Assembly: GCF_002846415.1 (NCBI RefSeq)
Contig: NZ_PJMX01000001.1
Coordinates: forward strand, 2,604,001-2,668,000
Length of the DNA stretch: 64,000 nucleotides
Source of the DNA: Streptomyces sp. TLI_146
Lineage (GTDB): Bacteria; Actinomycetota; Actinomycetes; Streptomycetales; Streptomycetaceae
Direction of reading: 5' to 3'
The position numbers and the translations under genes are program-made. The notes below the pieces were generated by a model. That model was not told where the DNA came from. It was given only the letters and a program-made list of their open reading frames with translations, and did not search any database. This document shows, piece after piece, positions 57,007-64,000 of this stretch (positions within the stretch are counted from its first letter, which is position 1; each line of letters starts with the position of its first letter).

Positions 57007-58629
57007 TTGGACAGCCAGGGCGGGATCACCGTGCAGCGCGCTCTGGAGCTGCCCGGGCTGCGCGGCGGGCTCCCCGAGGTGGTCGCCGGGGCCGAGCGCC
57101 TGGGCCGCACGGTGCGCTGGGTGCACGCGGGCGAGGTCCCGAACATCGCCTCGCTGCTCAAGGGCGGCGAGCTGCTGCTGACCACGGGCCTGGGCCTGGG
57201 CACCCGCCCCGCCGAGCAGCGCGCCTTCGTACGGCGCCTGGCCGAGCGGGGCATCGCCGCACTGGTCGTCGAGCTCGGGCCGCGCTTCGGCCGCCTTCCC
57301 GCCACCCTCGTGGACACCGCGCGGGCGGCCGGGCTGCCCCTGGTCGCGCTGCACCGCGAGGTGCCGTTCGTGACAGTCACCGAGGAGATCCACACCGAGA
57401 TCGTCAACGGCCACTACGCCCTGCTCCAGCGCGCCGAGGAGGTGCACCGGCGGTGCACCGAGGCGCTGCTCTCGGGCGGCGGTGTGCCCCAGGTCCTGTC
57501 GATCCTGGCCGACTTCACGGCCAACCCGGTGTTCCTGGAGACCCCGGACGGCCAGCTGCTCTACGCGGCCGCCGGCTCCGCCGAGGCGGGCGCCGACCCG
57601 CTCCAGGTGTGGGAGGGGCTGCGCGGCCAGCGCGAGTCCCGCGAGTCGGGGCCGCCGACGGGCGCGGCCCTGGTGGACGTGCCCGGCGGCGGCCACGGCA
57701 CCGGAGCGGTACGGGCCCGGCTCGTCCTGCTGGCCGTCGCCGCGCCGCTGCTGCCGGTCCACCGGATGGCGGCGGAGCGGGCCGCGGGCATCCTCGCGGT
57801 GGTGCTGATGCAGGCGCGCCAGGAGGAGGAGCTGGCGGCGCGCGGGCGCGGCGACTTCCTGACCGACCTCGCCGAGGGCCGCATCACCGCCGAGGACGCG
57901 CCCGCGCAGGCGAAGGTGCTGGGCTTCAAACCGGGCGAGGGCCCGCTGCTGCCGGTGGTGATGCGGCTGGCCTCCGAACTGTCCCCCACCGGCAACTGGG
58001 CGGTGCTTGCCCGCGCCGTCCTGGAGGAGTTGTCCTCGGTGGGCGTACCGGTCCTGCTCGGCGTACGGCCGGTGGAGGGCCGGGTGCCGCTGCTGCTCGG
58101 GCTGCGCTCGGAGACGGAGCGCACGGCGGTCGCCGACCGCGTGGCGGCGGCGCTGCGGGCCGGTGTGGAGCGCGCCGGGCTCGCCCGGGCCGGGGCGCGG
58201 CCGGTGGTGGTCGTCGGGGTGGCGGGCGGCTGGGCGGCGGCCTCGGCGGGGCTGCGCCACGCGGGCGAGACCGCCGCGGCCGCGCAGGGCCTGTCCGAGC
58301 GCCCCTGGTACGACGCCCGGCGCCTGGACATCGACCTGCTGCTGTGGCGGCTGCGCGAACACCCGGACCTGGCGGCGTTCGTGGAGCGCGCCATCGGCCC
58401 GCTGCGCACCCACGACGCGGCCTCGCGCCCGCCGCTGCTGCCCACCCTGGAGACGTATCTGGCGCACGCCGGCCGCAAGGCGGAGACGGCCCGCGAGCTG
58501 CACCTCAACCGGCAGACGCTCTACAACCGCCTGGCCCGGATCGCGGAGCTGCTCGGCACGGACCTGGACGACCCGCAGACGGTACTGGCGCTGTCCCTGG
58601 CCCTGCGGGCCCGCCGCCACGTCCCGTAG
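57007..58629 (+). CDS. PucR-family transcriptional regulator
   Basis: 540 residues from TTG 57007, with GAGGTG upstream. The N-terminal PucR sensory domain (about 8-135) starts TVQRALELPGLRGGLPEVVAG and contains LLTTGLGLG. A central GGDEF-like/CdaR region follows. The C-terminal HTH (LPTLETYLAHAGRKAETARELHLNRQTLYNRL, then ARIAELLGTDL) binds DNA. Members usually activate catabolic genes, for example for purines or amino acids. The adjacent FAD oxidase is a possible target. Confidence 0.93.
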   Translation: MDSQGGITVQRALELPGLRGGLPEVVAGAERLGRTVRWVHAGEVPNIASLLKGGELLLTTGLGLGTRPAEQRAFVRRLAERGIAALVVELGPRFGRLPATLVDTARAAGLPLVALHREVPFVTVTEEIHTEIVNGHYALLQRAEEVHRRCTEALLSGGGVPQVLSILADFTANPVFLETPDGQLLYAAAGSAEAGADPLQVWEGLRGQRESRESGPPTGAALVDVPGGGHGTGAVRARLVLLAVAAPLLPVHRMAAERAAGILAVVLMQARQEEELAARGRGDFLTDLAEGRITAEDAPAQAKVLGFKPGEGPLLPVVMRLASELSPTGNWAVLARAVLEELSSVGVPVLLGVRPVEGRVPLLLGLRSETERTAVADRVAAALRAGVERAGLARAGARPVVVVGVAGGWAAASAGLRHAGETAAAAQGLSERPWYDARRLDIDLLLWRLREHPDLAAFVERAIGPLRTHDAASRPPLLPTLETYLAHAGRKAETARELHLNRQTLYNRLARIAELLGTDLDDPQTVLALSLALRARRHVP

Positions 58630-58633
58630 CGCC

Positions 58634-59752
58634 TCACCATCCGTTGCGCTGCGTCAACTCGTCGTAGACGCTGAGCACTTGGGCGACCGTCTCGTCCTCG
58701 GTCGGCCAGTCCGCCGCCTGTACGAGCCCGGCCTCGGCGAGCTCGCGGCGCCGCCCGGGGTCGGCGAGGAGCCGCGCCACGGCGTCCCCGAGCGCCGCCG
58801 CGTCCCCGTACGGCACCAGCTCGGCCGCGTCCCCGACGAGCTCCGGCACCCCGCCCACGGCGGTGGCGACCAGCGGCACCCCGAGCCGCAGCGCCTCCTG
58901 GGCCAGCAGCGAGCGCCCCTCCCAGCGGCTGGCGAGCACGGCCGCGTCGGCGGCGGCCAGGAGCTCGGTGACGTCGTCGCGCCGCCCGAGCAGCTTCACG
59001 GGCAGCGCCTCGGCCTCGATGCGCCGCTGGAGTGCGGCCCGCTGCCCGCCCTCCCCCGCGATCGCCAGCAGCGGTACGGGGTCGAGCGCCTTCCAGCGGT
59101 GGGCGGCGTCCAGGAGCACGTCGTACCCCCGGTGCTCGACCAGACTCCCGACCGCCATCAGCAACGGCCGGTCCACGGCGCCCAGTTCGGCCCGCGCCTT
59201 GCCGTCCGGGACGGGCGTACGGGGCGCGGGCACCGCGATGGCGGCGAGCCGGGCGTCCCGGGCGCCGCGCCGCCGGGCCCGGTCGACCAGGTCGGAGGAG
59301 GTGCCGAGCACCACGGCGGCCGCCCGGGCCGCCCGCCGCTCCAGCACCCGCAGCATCCCGCCCCGGGCGCCCTCGGCATGGAGGGGGGTCCCCCCTGCTC
59401 GACCGGAGCGGAGAGCTTGAGGGAGGGTGTGCCAGGTGACGACCAGCGGGATCGGGCGCCGGCCCAGGGCGAAGGCCGTCCGTACGGCCGCGTGCAGCCC
59501 GTGGGCGTGCACCACGTCCGCGCCCGCGCAGACCGCCCGCAGGGCGCCGACCGCCACCGGATCGCCGCGCCGGGGCACCGGGACGAAGTGGGCACCCGCG
59601 CCCTGGAAGTCGAACTCCCGCTCAAGCGCGGCGGGGGCGCAGACGGTGACCCGCACGCCCCGCGCGGCGAGGCCCGCCGCCAGCGAGCGCACGTGCGCGC
59701 TGCTGCCCGCGCTGCCGCCGTCCAGCACTTGGACCGTACGCAGCTGTGACAC
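58634..59752 (-). CDS. GT4-family glycosyltransferase with a repeat-derived insertion
   Basis: 372 residues from GTG 59752, with GGGAG nine bases upstream. VQVLDGGSAGSSAHVRSLAAGL opens the GT-B fold. VVHAHGLHAAVRTA, then the C-terminal domain LLMAVGSLVEHRGYDVLLDA and SRWEGRSLLAQEALRLGVPLVATAVGGVPELV with the E-x7-E sugar-nucleotide motif, identify the GT4 family. About 17 residues (ALRSGRAGGTPLH region, 59380-59430) interrupt the usual WHT...AEGARG segment and derive from a GC-rich repeat. Donor and acceptor are unknown. Neighbour of recN in streptomycetes. Confidence 0.88.
   Translation of the reverse strand: MSQLRTVQVLDGGSAGSSAHVRSLAAGLAARGVRVTVCAPAALEREFDFQGAGAHFVPVPRRGDPVAVGALRAVCAGADVVHAHGLHAAVRTAFALGRRPIPLVVTWHTLPQALRSGRAGGTPLHAEGARGGMLRVLERRAARAAAVVLGTSSDLVDRARRRGARDARLAAIAVPAPRTPVPDGKARAELGAVDRPLLMAVGSLVEHRGYDVLLDAAHRWKALDPVPLLAIAGEGGQRAALQRRIEAEALPVKLLGRRDDVTELLAAADAAVLASRWEGRSLLAQEALRLGVPLVATAVGGVPELVGDAAELVPYGDAAALGDAVARLLADPGRRRELAEAGLVQAADWPTEDETVAQVLSVYDELTQRNGW
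59380..59430. repeat. GC-rich palindromic repeat inside the GT4 gene
   Basis: Contains GGGGGG-T-CCCCCC, then CTGCTCGACCGGAGCGGAGA and GCTTGAGGGAGGG. I recall this type as a common intergenic repeat in Streptomyces. Here it is in frame and adds about 17 residues. Confidence 0.65.
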
Positions 59753-59907
59753 GTGAACAGGCTCCCGGGTCGGCGGTGGGCCGGTGTGGACCCGGCCAAG
59801 GATGCCAGCCCGCACGGACGTTCCGCCCCCGTCCGGACGTTTCCCCGTGCGACAGGCGGCGGACCGGGCCGGGGGACCACCCACACGGGTGAACTCCCGG
59901 ACCCGGT

Positions 59908-61638
59908 TCACCCCTCCGCGCGTGCCGTCGCCAGCAGCTCCTCCGCGTGCGCCCGGGCCGTCTCGGAGTCCTCCTGGCCCGCCAGCATCCGGGAGAGCTC
60001 GCGGACGCGGTCCTCGCCCTCCAGGACGGTGACGCCGGACCGGGTGACCGTGCCGTCGTTGGTCTTCTCCACGAGGAGCTGGCGGTCCGCGAAGGCCGCC
60101 ACCTGGGGCAGATGGGTCACCACGACGACCTGCGCCGACTTGGCGAGCTTCGCCAGGCGCCGGCCGATCTCGACCGCCGCCCGGCCGCCGACGCCCGCGT
60201 CGACCTCGTCGAAGAGGTACGTGGGCACCGGGTCCGTGCCCGCGAAGACCACCTCGACCGCGAGCATCACCCGGGAGAGCTCACCGCCCGACGCGCCCTT
60301 GGCGATCGGCCGGGCCGGGGCGCCCGGGTGCGGGGCGAGCAGCAGCTCCACCTCGTCCGCGCCGGTCGGCCCGTACGCCACGGTCCGCCCGTCCACCTCG
60401 ACGCCCTCGGGATCCGCCACCTGCCGTACCGCGAACGACACCCGCGCGTGCGGCATCGCCAGCGACGCCAGCTCGGCCGTCACCGCGTCGGCGAAGCGCG
60501 CCGCGGCCTCGGTGCGGGCGTCGGTCAGCTCCTGGGCGAGGACGGACAGTTCGCCGCGCAGCCCGTCCCGCTCGGCCGTCAGCTCGCCGATCCGGTCGTC
60601 GTCGCCGTCCAGCTCGGTCAGCCGCGCGGCACTCTGCTGCGCCCAGGCGAGAACGGCCTCGATGTCCTCGCCGTACTTACGCGTCAGCGCCGTCAGCGCC
60701 GCCCGCCGCTCCTCCACGGCCGCGAGCCGCAGCGGGTCGGCGTCGAGGTCGTCCGCGTACCCGGCGAGCTCGCCCGCCACGTCGCCGAGCAGGATCCCGA
60801 CCTCGCCGATGCGCTCGGCGAGCGCGGCCAGGGCGGGGTCGTGCGACCGTACGGCGTCCAGGGCCCGGTGCGCGCCCGCGACCAGGGTGGTCGCGTCGAC
60901 GCTCTCCGGGTCCTCGGGATTGCCCGCGAGGGCGGCGTGCGCGAGGGCGGCCGCGGACGCCAGCGCCTCGGCGTGCCCGAGCCGTCCGGCCTCGGCGGCG
61001 AGTTCGGTGTCCTCGCCCGGCAGCGGCTCGACCGCGGCGATCTCGTCGAGCCCGAACCGCAGCAGATCGGCCTCCTGCGCCCGCTCGCGCGCCCGCGTGG
61101 TCAGCTCCTCCAGCTCCCCGGCGACGGCCCGCAGCCGCCGGTACGCCTCCGCGTACTTGGCCAGCGGCCCGGCCACCGCGTCCCCGGCGTACCGGTCGAG
61201 GGCCTCGCGCTGCCGGGCGGGGCGCAGCAGCCCCTGCTGATCGGTCTGCCCATGGACGGCGACGAGCTCGTCGGCCAGCTCCGCGAGCACGCCGACGGGC
61301 ACGGACCGTCCGCCGAGGAACGCCCGTGAGCGGCCCTCCGCCGAGACGGTACGGCTCACCAGCAGCGCGCCCTCGTCCAGCTCGGCCCCGGCCTCCTCCG
61401 CGCGGATCGCCGCGGTGGCGCCCGCGCGCAGCGCGATCCGCCCCTCGACGACCGCCGACTTGGCGCCGATCCGCACCAGGGCGGGGTCGGCGCGCCCGCC
61501 GAGCAGCAGCCCCAGGCTGGTGACGACCATGGTCTTGCCCGCGCCGGTCTCGCCGGTCACCGCGGTGAACCCGGGCGACAGCTCGACGACAGCGTCGTCG
61601 ATGACCCCGAGCGACCGTATCCGCATCTCCTCCAACAC
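59908..61638 (-). CDS. recN: DNA repair protein RecN
   Basis: 576 residues from GTG 61638 (then LEEMRIRSLGVIDDAVVEL). SMC-like ATPase: Walker A AVTGETGAGKTMVV, Q-loop HGQTDQQGLL, long coiled coil (about 160-360), signature GASGGELSRVMLAVE, Walker B YLFDEVDAGVGG and VVVTHLPQVAAFA. It acts early in double-strand break repair. Followed by the glycosyltransferase, preceded by a repeat-rich gap and nadK. Confidence 0.96.
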   Translation of the reverse strand: MLEEMRIRSLGVIDDAVVELSPGFTAVTGETGAGKTMVVTSLGLLLGGRADPALVRIGAKSAVVEGRIALRAGATAAIRAEEAGAELDEGALLVSRTVSAEGRSRAFLGGRSVPVGVLAELADELVAVHGQTDQQGLLRPARQREALDRYAGDAVAGPLAKYAEAYRRLRAVAGELEELTTRARERAQEADLLRFGLDEIAAVEPLPGEDTELAAEAGRLGHAEALASAAALAHAALAGNPEDPESVDATTLVAGAHRALDAVRSHDPALAALAERIGEVGILLGDVAGELAGYADDLDADPLRLAAVEERRAALTALTRKYGEDIEAVLAWAQQSAARLTELDGDDDRIGELTAERDGLRGELSVLAQELTDARTEAAARFADAVTAELASLAMPHARVSFAVRQVADPEGVEVDGRTVAYGPTGADEVELLLAPHPGAPARPIAKGASGGELSRVMLAVEVVFAGTDPVPTYLFDEVDAGVGGRAAVEIGRRLAKLAKSAQVVVVTHLPQVAAFADRQLLVEKTNDGTVTRSGVTVLEGEDRVRELSRMLAGQEDSETARAHAEELLATARAEG

Positions 61639-61737
61639 GCCCCCGACCTTACGAGGTCCAGCCCCCACTGTGCGACGCCCCCCACGCGCTCACCCTCACG
61701 GTTGACCCGGGTGCCGCTTTTGTCTGGGCCCGGGGTT

Positions 61738-61885
61738 TGTCTGCGGGTGGGTGGGGGGCTGGTCGCGCCCACGCGGCGGAGCCGCAGATGTCACAGCCCC
61801 GCGCCCCTGAAGAGGCGCCCCGCAGGGGTGCATTTAAGGGGCGCGGGGAACTGCGCGACCAGCCATCCACGGTCCGCAGACGAAC
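61738..61885. repeat. Second copy of the dispersed inverted-repeat element
   Basis: Left arm GTCTGCGGGTGGG, then GGCTGGTCGCGC; right arm GGGGCGCGGGGAACTGCGCG, then ACCAGCC ending CCGCAGACGAA. The left arm is interrupted by about 27 unrelated bases. Same family as 32675-32880; fills most of the 284-base recN/nadK gap. Confidence 0.8.
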
Positions 61886-61891
61886 GGGAAG

Positions 61892-61915
61892 CGGGGGCCG
61901 GGGACGCAGCCCCCG
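61892..61915. terminator. Stem-loop after nadK
   Basis: CGGGGGC and GCCCCCG arms with a 10-base loop, a few bases beyond the nadK stop on the minus strand. Confidence 0.6.
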
Positions 61916-61922
61916 GGAAACC

Positions 61923-62822
61923 TCAGTGCGGCGCGCCCCTCCACCCGCTCACCGGCAGCGCGAACTTCGCCACCAGCCGGTCGGTGAAGGACGCGTGGTG
62001 CAGCCGCGCCAAGCGGACCGGCACCGCCCCCCGCCGCACCTCCACCCGAGCCCCCGGCGGCAGCTCCACCGTGCGACGCCCGTCACACCACAGCACCCCG
62101 TGCGGCGTATGCGGCTGCACCTCCACCGCCAGCACCGAACTCGGCGACGTCACCAGCGGCTTGGCGAACAGCGCGTGCGCGCTGATCGGCACCATCAGCA
62201 GCGCCTCGACCTCCGGCCACACCACCGGCCCGCCCGCCGAGAAGGCGTACGCCGTCGACCCGGTCGGCGTCGCGTACACGATCCCGTCGCAGCCGAACCC
62301 CGTCACCGGCCGCCCGTCGATCTCCAGGACGACCTCCAGCATCCGCTCGGGCGACACCTTCTGCACGGCGGCCTCGTTCAGCGCCCAGTCGGTGTGCACC
62401 ACGTCGCCGTTGCTGTGCACCACGACGTCGAGGGTCATCCGCTCCTCGACCTCGTAGGAGCGCGTGACCACCCGGTCCACGACCTTGTCCAGGTCGTCGC
62501 GCTCCGCCTCGGCGAGGAACCCGACCCGCCCGAGGTTGACGCCGAGCATCGGCACCCCGGACGCCCGCGCGAACTCGGCGCCGCGCAGCAGCGTCCCGTC
62601 CCCGCCGAGCACGATCAGCAGCTCACATCCGTCGAGGCACTGCGGGGTGGCCTCCTTGACCGTCTTCACGGAGGCGGAGTCCGGCAGCGGGATATCGGCC
62701 GCCTCCGCCTCCAGGACCCGCACCCCGATGCCGGACCGCAGCAGCCCCCGTACCACCAGCTCCGCGCTGCGGATGGCGGCGGGCCGCCCGGTGTGCGCGA
62801 GCAGGAACACCGTGCGCTCCAC
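61923..62822 (-). CDS. nadK: NAD kinase
   Basis: 299 residues from GTG 62822, near the usual family length; an ATG at 62912 would overlap tlyA and give a non-homologous extension. The ribosome site is weak for both. VFLLAHTGRPAAIRSAELV opens the protein. LIVLGGDGTLLRGAEFA is the GGDGT motif, and GIVYATPTGSTAYAFSAGGPVV the second NAD site. It phosphorylates NAD to NADP with ATP or polyphosphate. Order tlyA-nadK-recN is conserved in actinobacteria. Confidence 0.95.
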   Translation of the reverse strand: MERTVFLLAHTGRPAAIRSAELVVRGLLRSGIGVRVLEAEAADIPLPDSASVKTVKEATPQCLDGCELLIVLGGDGTLLRGAEFARASGVPMLGVNLGRVGFLAEAERDDLDKVVDRVVTRSYEVEERMTLDVVVHSNGDVVHTDWALNEAAVQKVSPERMLEVVLEIDGRPVTGFGCDGIVYATPTGSTAYAFSAGGPVVWPEVEALLMVPISAHALFAKPLVTSPSSVLAVEVQPHTPHGVLWCDGRRTVELPPGARVEVRRGAVPVRLARLHHASFTDRLVAKFALPVSGWRGAPH

Positions 62823-62877
62823 GCCCCGCTCGCACGCGCCGTCCCCCCGCGCGTCTCCTCCGCGTTCCCCAACGAGC

Positions 62878-63693
62878 TCAACTAGGTCCCTCCGCCACTG
62901 CACGCTCGACATCAGCCGGATCCAGCGCGGGCGCCCCGGCCCGCAGCCACAGAAAGTATTCGACATTGCCGGAGGGTCCGGGCAGCGGGCTGGCCGTGAC
63001 CCCCAGCACACCGAGCCCGAGCGCGGCGGCCTGCCCGGCCACCGTGCGTACCGTCTCGGCCCGCAGCTCCGGGCTGCGCACCACACCGCCGCTGCCGAGC
63101 CGGTCCTTGCCGATCTCGAACTGCGGCTTGACCATCAGCACCAGGTCCGCGTCCGGCGCGCAGCACCGCACCAGCGCGGGCAGCACGAGCCCGAGCGCGA
63201 TGAAGGACAGGTCCCCCACCACCAGGTCGACCGGCTCGCCGTCGATGTCGTCGAGCGTCAACTCCCGTACGTTCGTGCGGTCCTTGACGGTGACCCGGTC
63301 GTCGCTCTGGAGGGACCAGGCGAGCTGTCCGTACCCGACGTCCACCGCCACCACGTGCCCCGCGCCGGAGCGCAGCAGCACGTCCGTGAAGCCGCCGGTG
63401 GAGGCGCCCGCGTCCAGCGCGCGGCGCCCCTCGACCTTCAGCCCCCGCGGGACGAAGGCGGCCAGCGCCCCGGCCAGCTTGTGGCCGCCGCGCGAGACGT
63501 AGTCCGGGTCGCTGTCGTCCTCGGCCACGACGATGGCGGCGGCCGTCTCGACCTGCGTGGCGGACTTGGTGGCGACGGTCCTGCCGACCGTCACCCGCCC
63601 GGCGGCGATCAGCTGCGCGGCGTGCTCACGGGACCGGGCGAGCTTCCGGCGGACCAGCTCGGCGTCGAGGCGGCGGCGTGCCACTCCTGCCAC
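62878..63693 (-). CDS. tlyA: TlyA-family rRNA 2'-O-methyltransferase
   Basis: 271 residues from GTG 63693, with AGGAG ten bases upstream. An S4 RNA-binding domain (RRRLDAELVRRKLARSREHAAQLI, about 6-60) is followed by a FtsJ-like methyltransferase domain: DYVSRGGHKLAGAL, ALDAGASTGGFTDVLLRSGA (SAM site), VVAVDVGYGQLAW and LVLMVKPQFEIGKDRLG. The family methylates 16S/23S rRNA (capreomycin sensitivity in mycobacteria). Coupled by position to nadK and recN. Confidence 0.95.
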   Translation of the reverse strand: MAGVARRRLDAELVRRKLARSREHAAQLIAAGRVTVGRTVATKSATQVETAAAIVVAEDDSDPDYVSRGGHKLAGALAAFVPRGLKVEGRRALDAGASTGGFTDVLLRSGAGHVVAVDVGYGQLAWSLQSDDRVTVKDRTNVRELTLDDIDGEPVDLVVGDLSFIALGLVLPALVRCCAPDADLVLMVKPQFEIGKDRLGSGGVVRSPELRAETVRTVAGQAAALGLGVLGVTASPLPGPSGNVEYFLWLRAGAPALDPADVERAVAEGPS

Positions 63694-63700
63694 GTTCGGT

Positions 63701-63979
63701 TCAGCTCCTGTTGTCGTACGTATGTGATGCGGGGGACGGGGCCGGCGGCCCCGGGCGGGCGTCGAGCGCGCTCAGCGTCTCGCGCAGCCCCCCGTGTACA
63801 TCCTCGTACACCTCGACGTGTCCGTCCGTACCGAGGTGGTCGACGTCCGCCAGCCGCTCGACCAGGGCGTCCACCCGGGGGTCGCCGGTGGGGTCGCGGG
63901 GCACGTCCAGGGGTGCCGGGCCGACGGGGTCGTCGTGCGCGCCGGCCTCCGCCTCGGGCTCCGGCATCAAGTCGCTCAT
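63701..63979 (-). CDS. Small hypothetical protein upstream of tlyA
   Basis: 92 residues from ATG 63979. No ribosome site; TAGCGT ends six bases upstream, so a leaderless transcript is plausible. It is acidic and Pro-rich, with one helical core (RVDALVERLADVDHLG, then HVEVYEDVHGGLRETLSAL) like the small proteins often encoded just before tlyA in streptomycetes. Ends 7 bases before tlyA, so it is co-transcribed. No known domain. Confidence 0.75.
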   Translation of the reverse strand: MSDLMPEPEAEAGAHDDPVGPAPLDVPRDPTGDPRVDALVERLADVDHLGTDGHVEVYEDVHGGLRETLSALDARPGPPAPSPASHTYDNRS

Positions 63980-64000
63980 GCCAAGACGCTACCGCGTGAG

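Noticed and set aside
61923..62912. Longer nadK starting at ATG 62912
   Set aside because: It would overlap tlyA by 35 bases and add residues unlike other NAD kinases; GTG 62822 gives the usual length.

Overview
The window is chromosomal DNA from a streptomycete or close relative. Base composition is very high in G+C, GTG and TTG starts are frequent, genes sit in tight 4-base-overlap operons, and the gene content is typical of Streptomyces. From about 16 kb to the right end it reads as a conserved core segment: a SepF-like protein, der, cmk, tyrA, rluB, scpB, scpA, a ParA pair, ald, pyrG, recN, nadK and tlyA. The left 16 kb is accessory.

Left edge (1-6706): an FxSxx-COOH locus runs on the minus strand: fxsA (55-residue precursor ending FNSAL), fxsB (radical SAM/SPASM maturase with a long degenerate extension), an AAC(3)-fold acetyltransferase, fxsC (TIR-like) and fxsT (KGGTGR-type P-loop, cut by the window edge). 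A SLATT membrane protein is divergent from it, followed by a convergent SLOG-fold nucleotide sensor. SLATT and SLOG domains are known from nucleotide-signal conflict systems. Two of these genes carry the rare TTA codon. This island is the best candidate for an undescribed system.

6.8-16 kb: a secreted S1 protease, then a divergent cluster that looks like sulfur scavenging. On the minus strand are an ABC permease, an FAD/NAD(P)-binding protein, an ABC ATPase, two flavin-dependent monooxygenases and a DUF1684 protein. On the plus strand a short leader peptide of the ...RxHIDxxRVxSxxC type precedes the binding lipoprotein.

16-31 kb: a DUF5685 protein with an extreme Cys/Asp tail, a SepF-like protein, an acyl-CoA dehydrogenase, a DHA2 exporter, a PAP2 protein, an I78 inhibitor, a lone cytochrome oxidase subunit I, and a divergent Liv-type transporter. 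In that transporter two permeases and one ATPase are fused into one 822-residue chain, and the partner ATPase has Arg in place of the Walker A Lys. An Rpf/LysM protein and a small unknown protein follow.

31-45 kb: conserved hypotheticals, der-plsC-cmk-tyrA, a Rieske lipoprotein, a polymerase-beta-type nucleotidyltransferase, and an NAD/ADP-ribose operon (NMN adenylyltransferase, NrtR-like regulator, ADP-ribosylglycohydrolase) with a perfect 17-bp palindrome upstream. Then come rluB-scpB-scpA, where the N-terminal extension of scpA is largely built from dispersed intergenic repeats.

45-64 kb: an RHH-like protein and ParA, alanine dehydrogenase, an NB-ARC/TPR protein, a NUDIX hydrolase, pyrG, a GH15 enzyme, an FAD oxidase, a PucR regulator, a GT4 glycosyltransferase with a repeat-derived insertion, recN, nadK, tlyA and a small hypothetical. 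Strong inverted repeats mark most transcription-unit ends. I saw no tRNA, rRNA, CRISPR array, IS element or attachment site.
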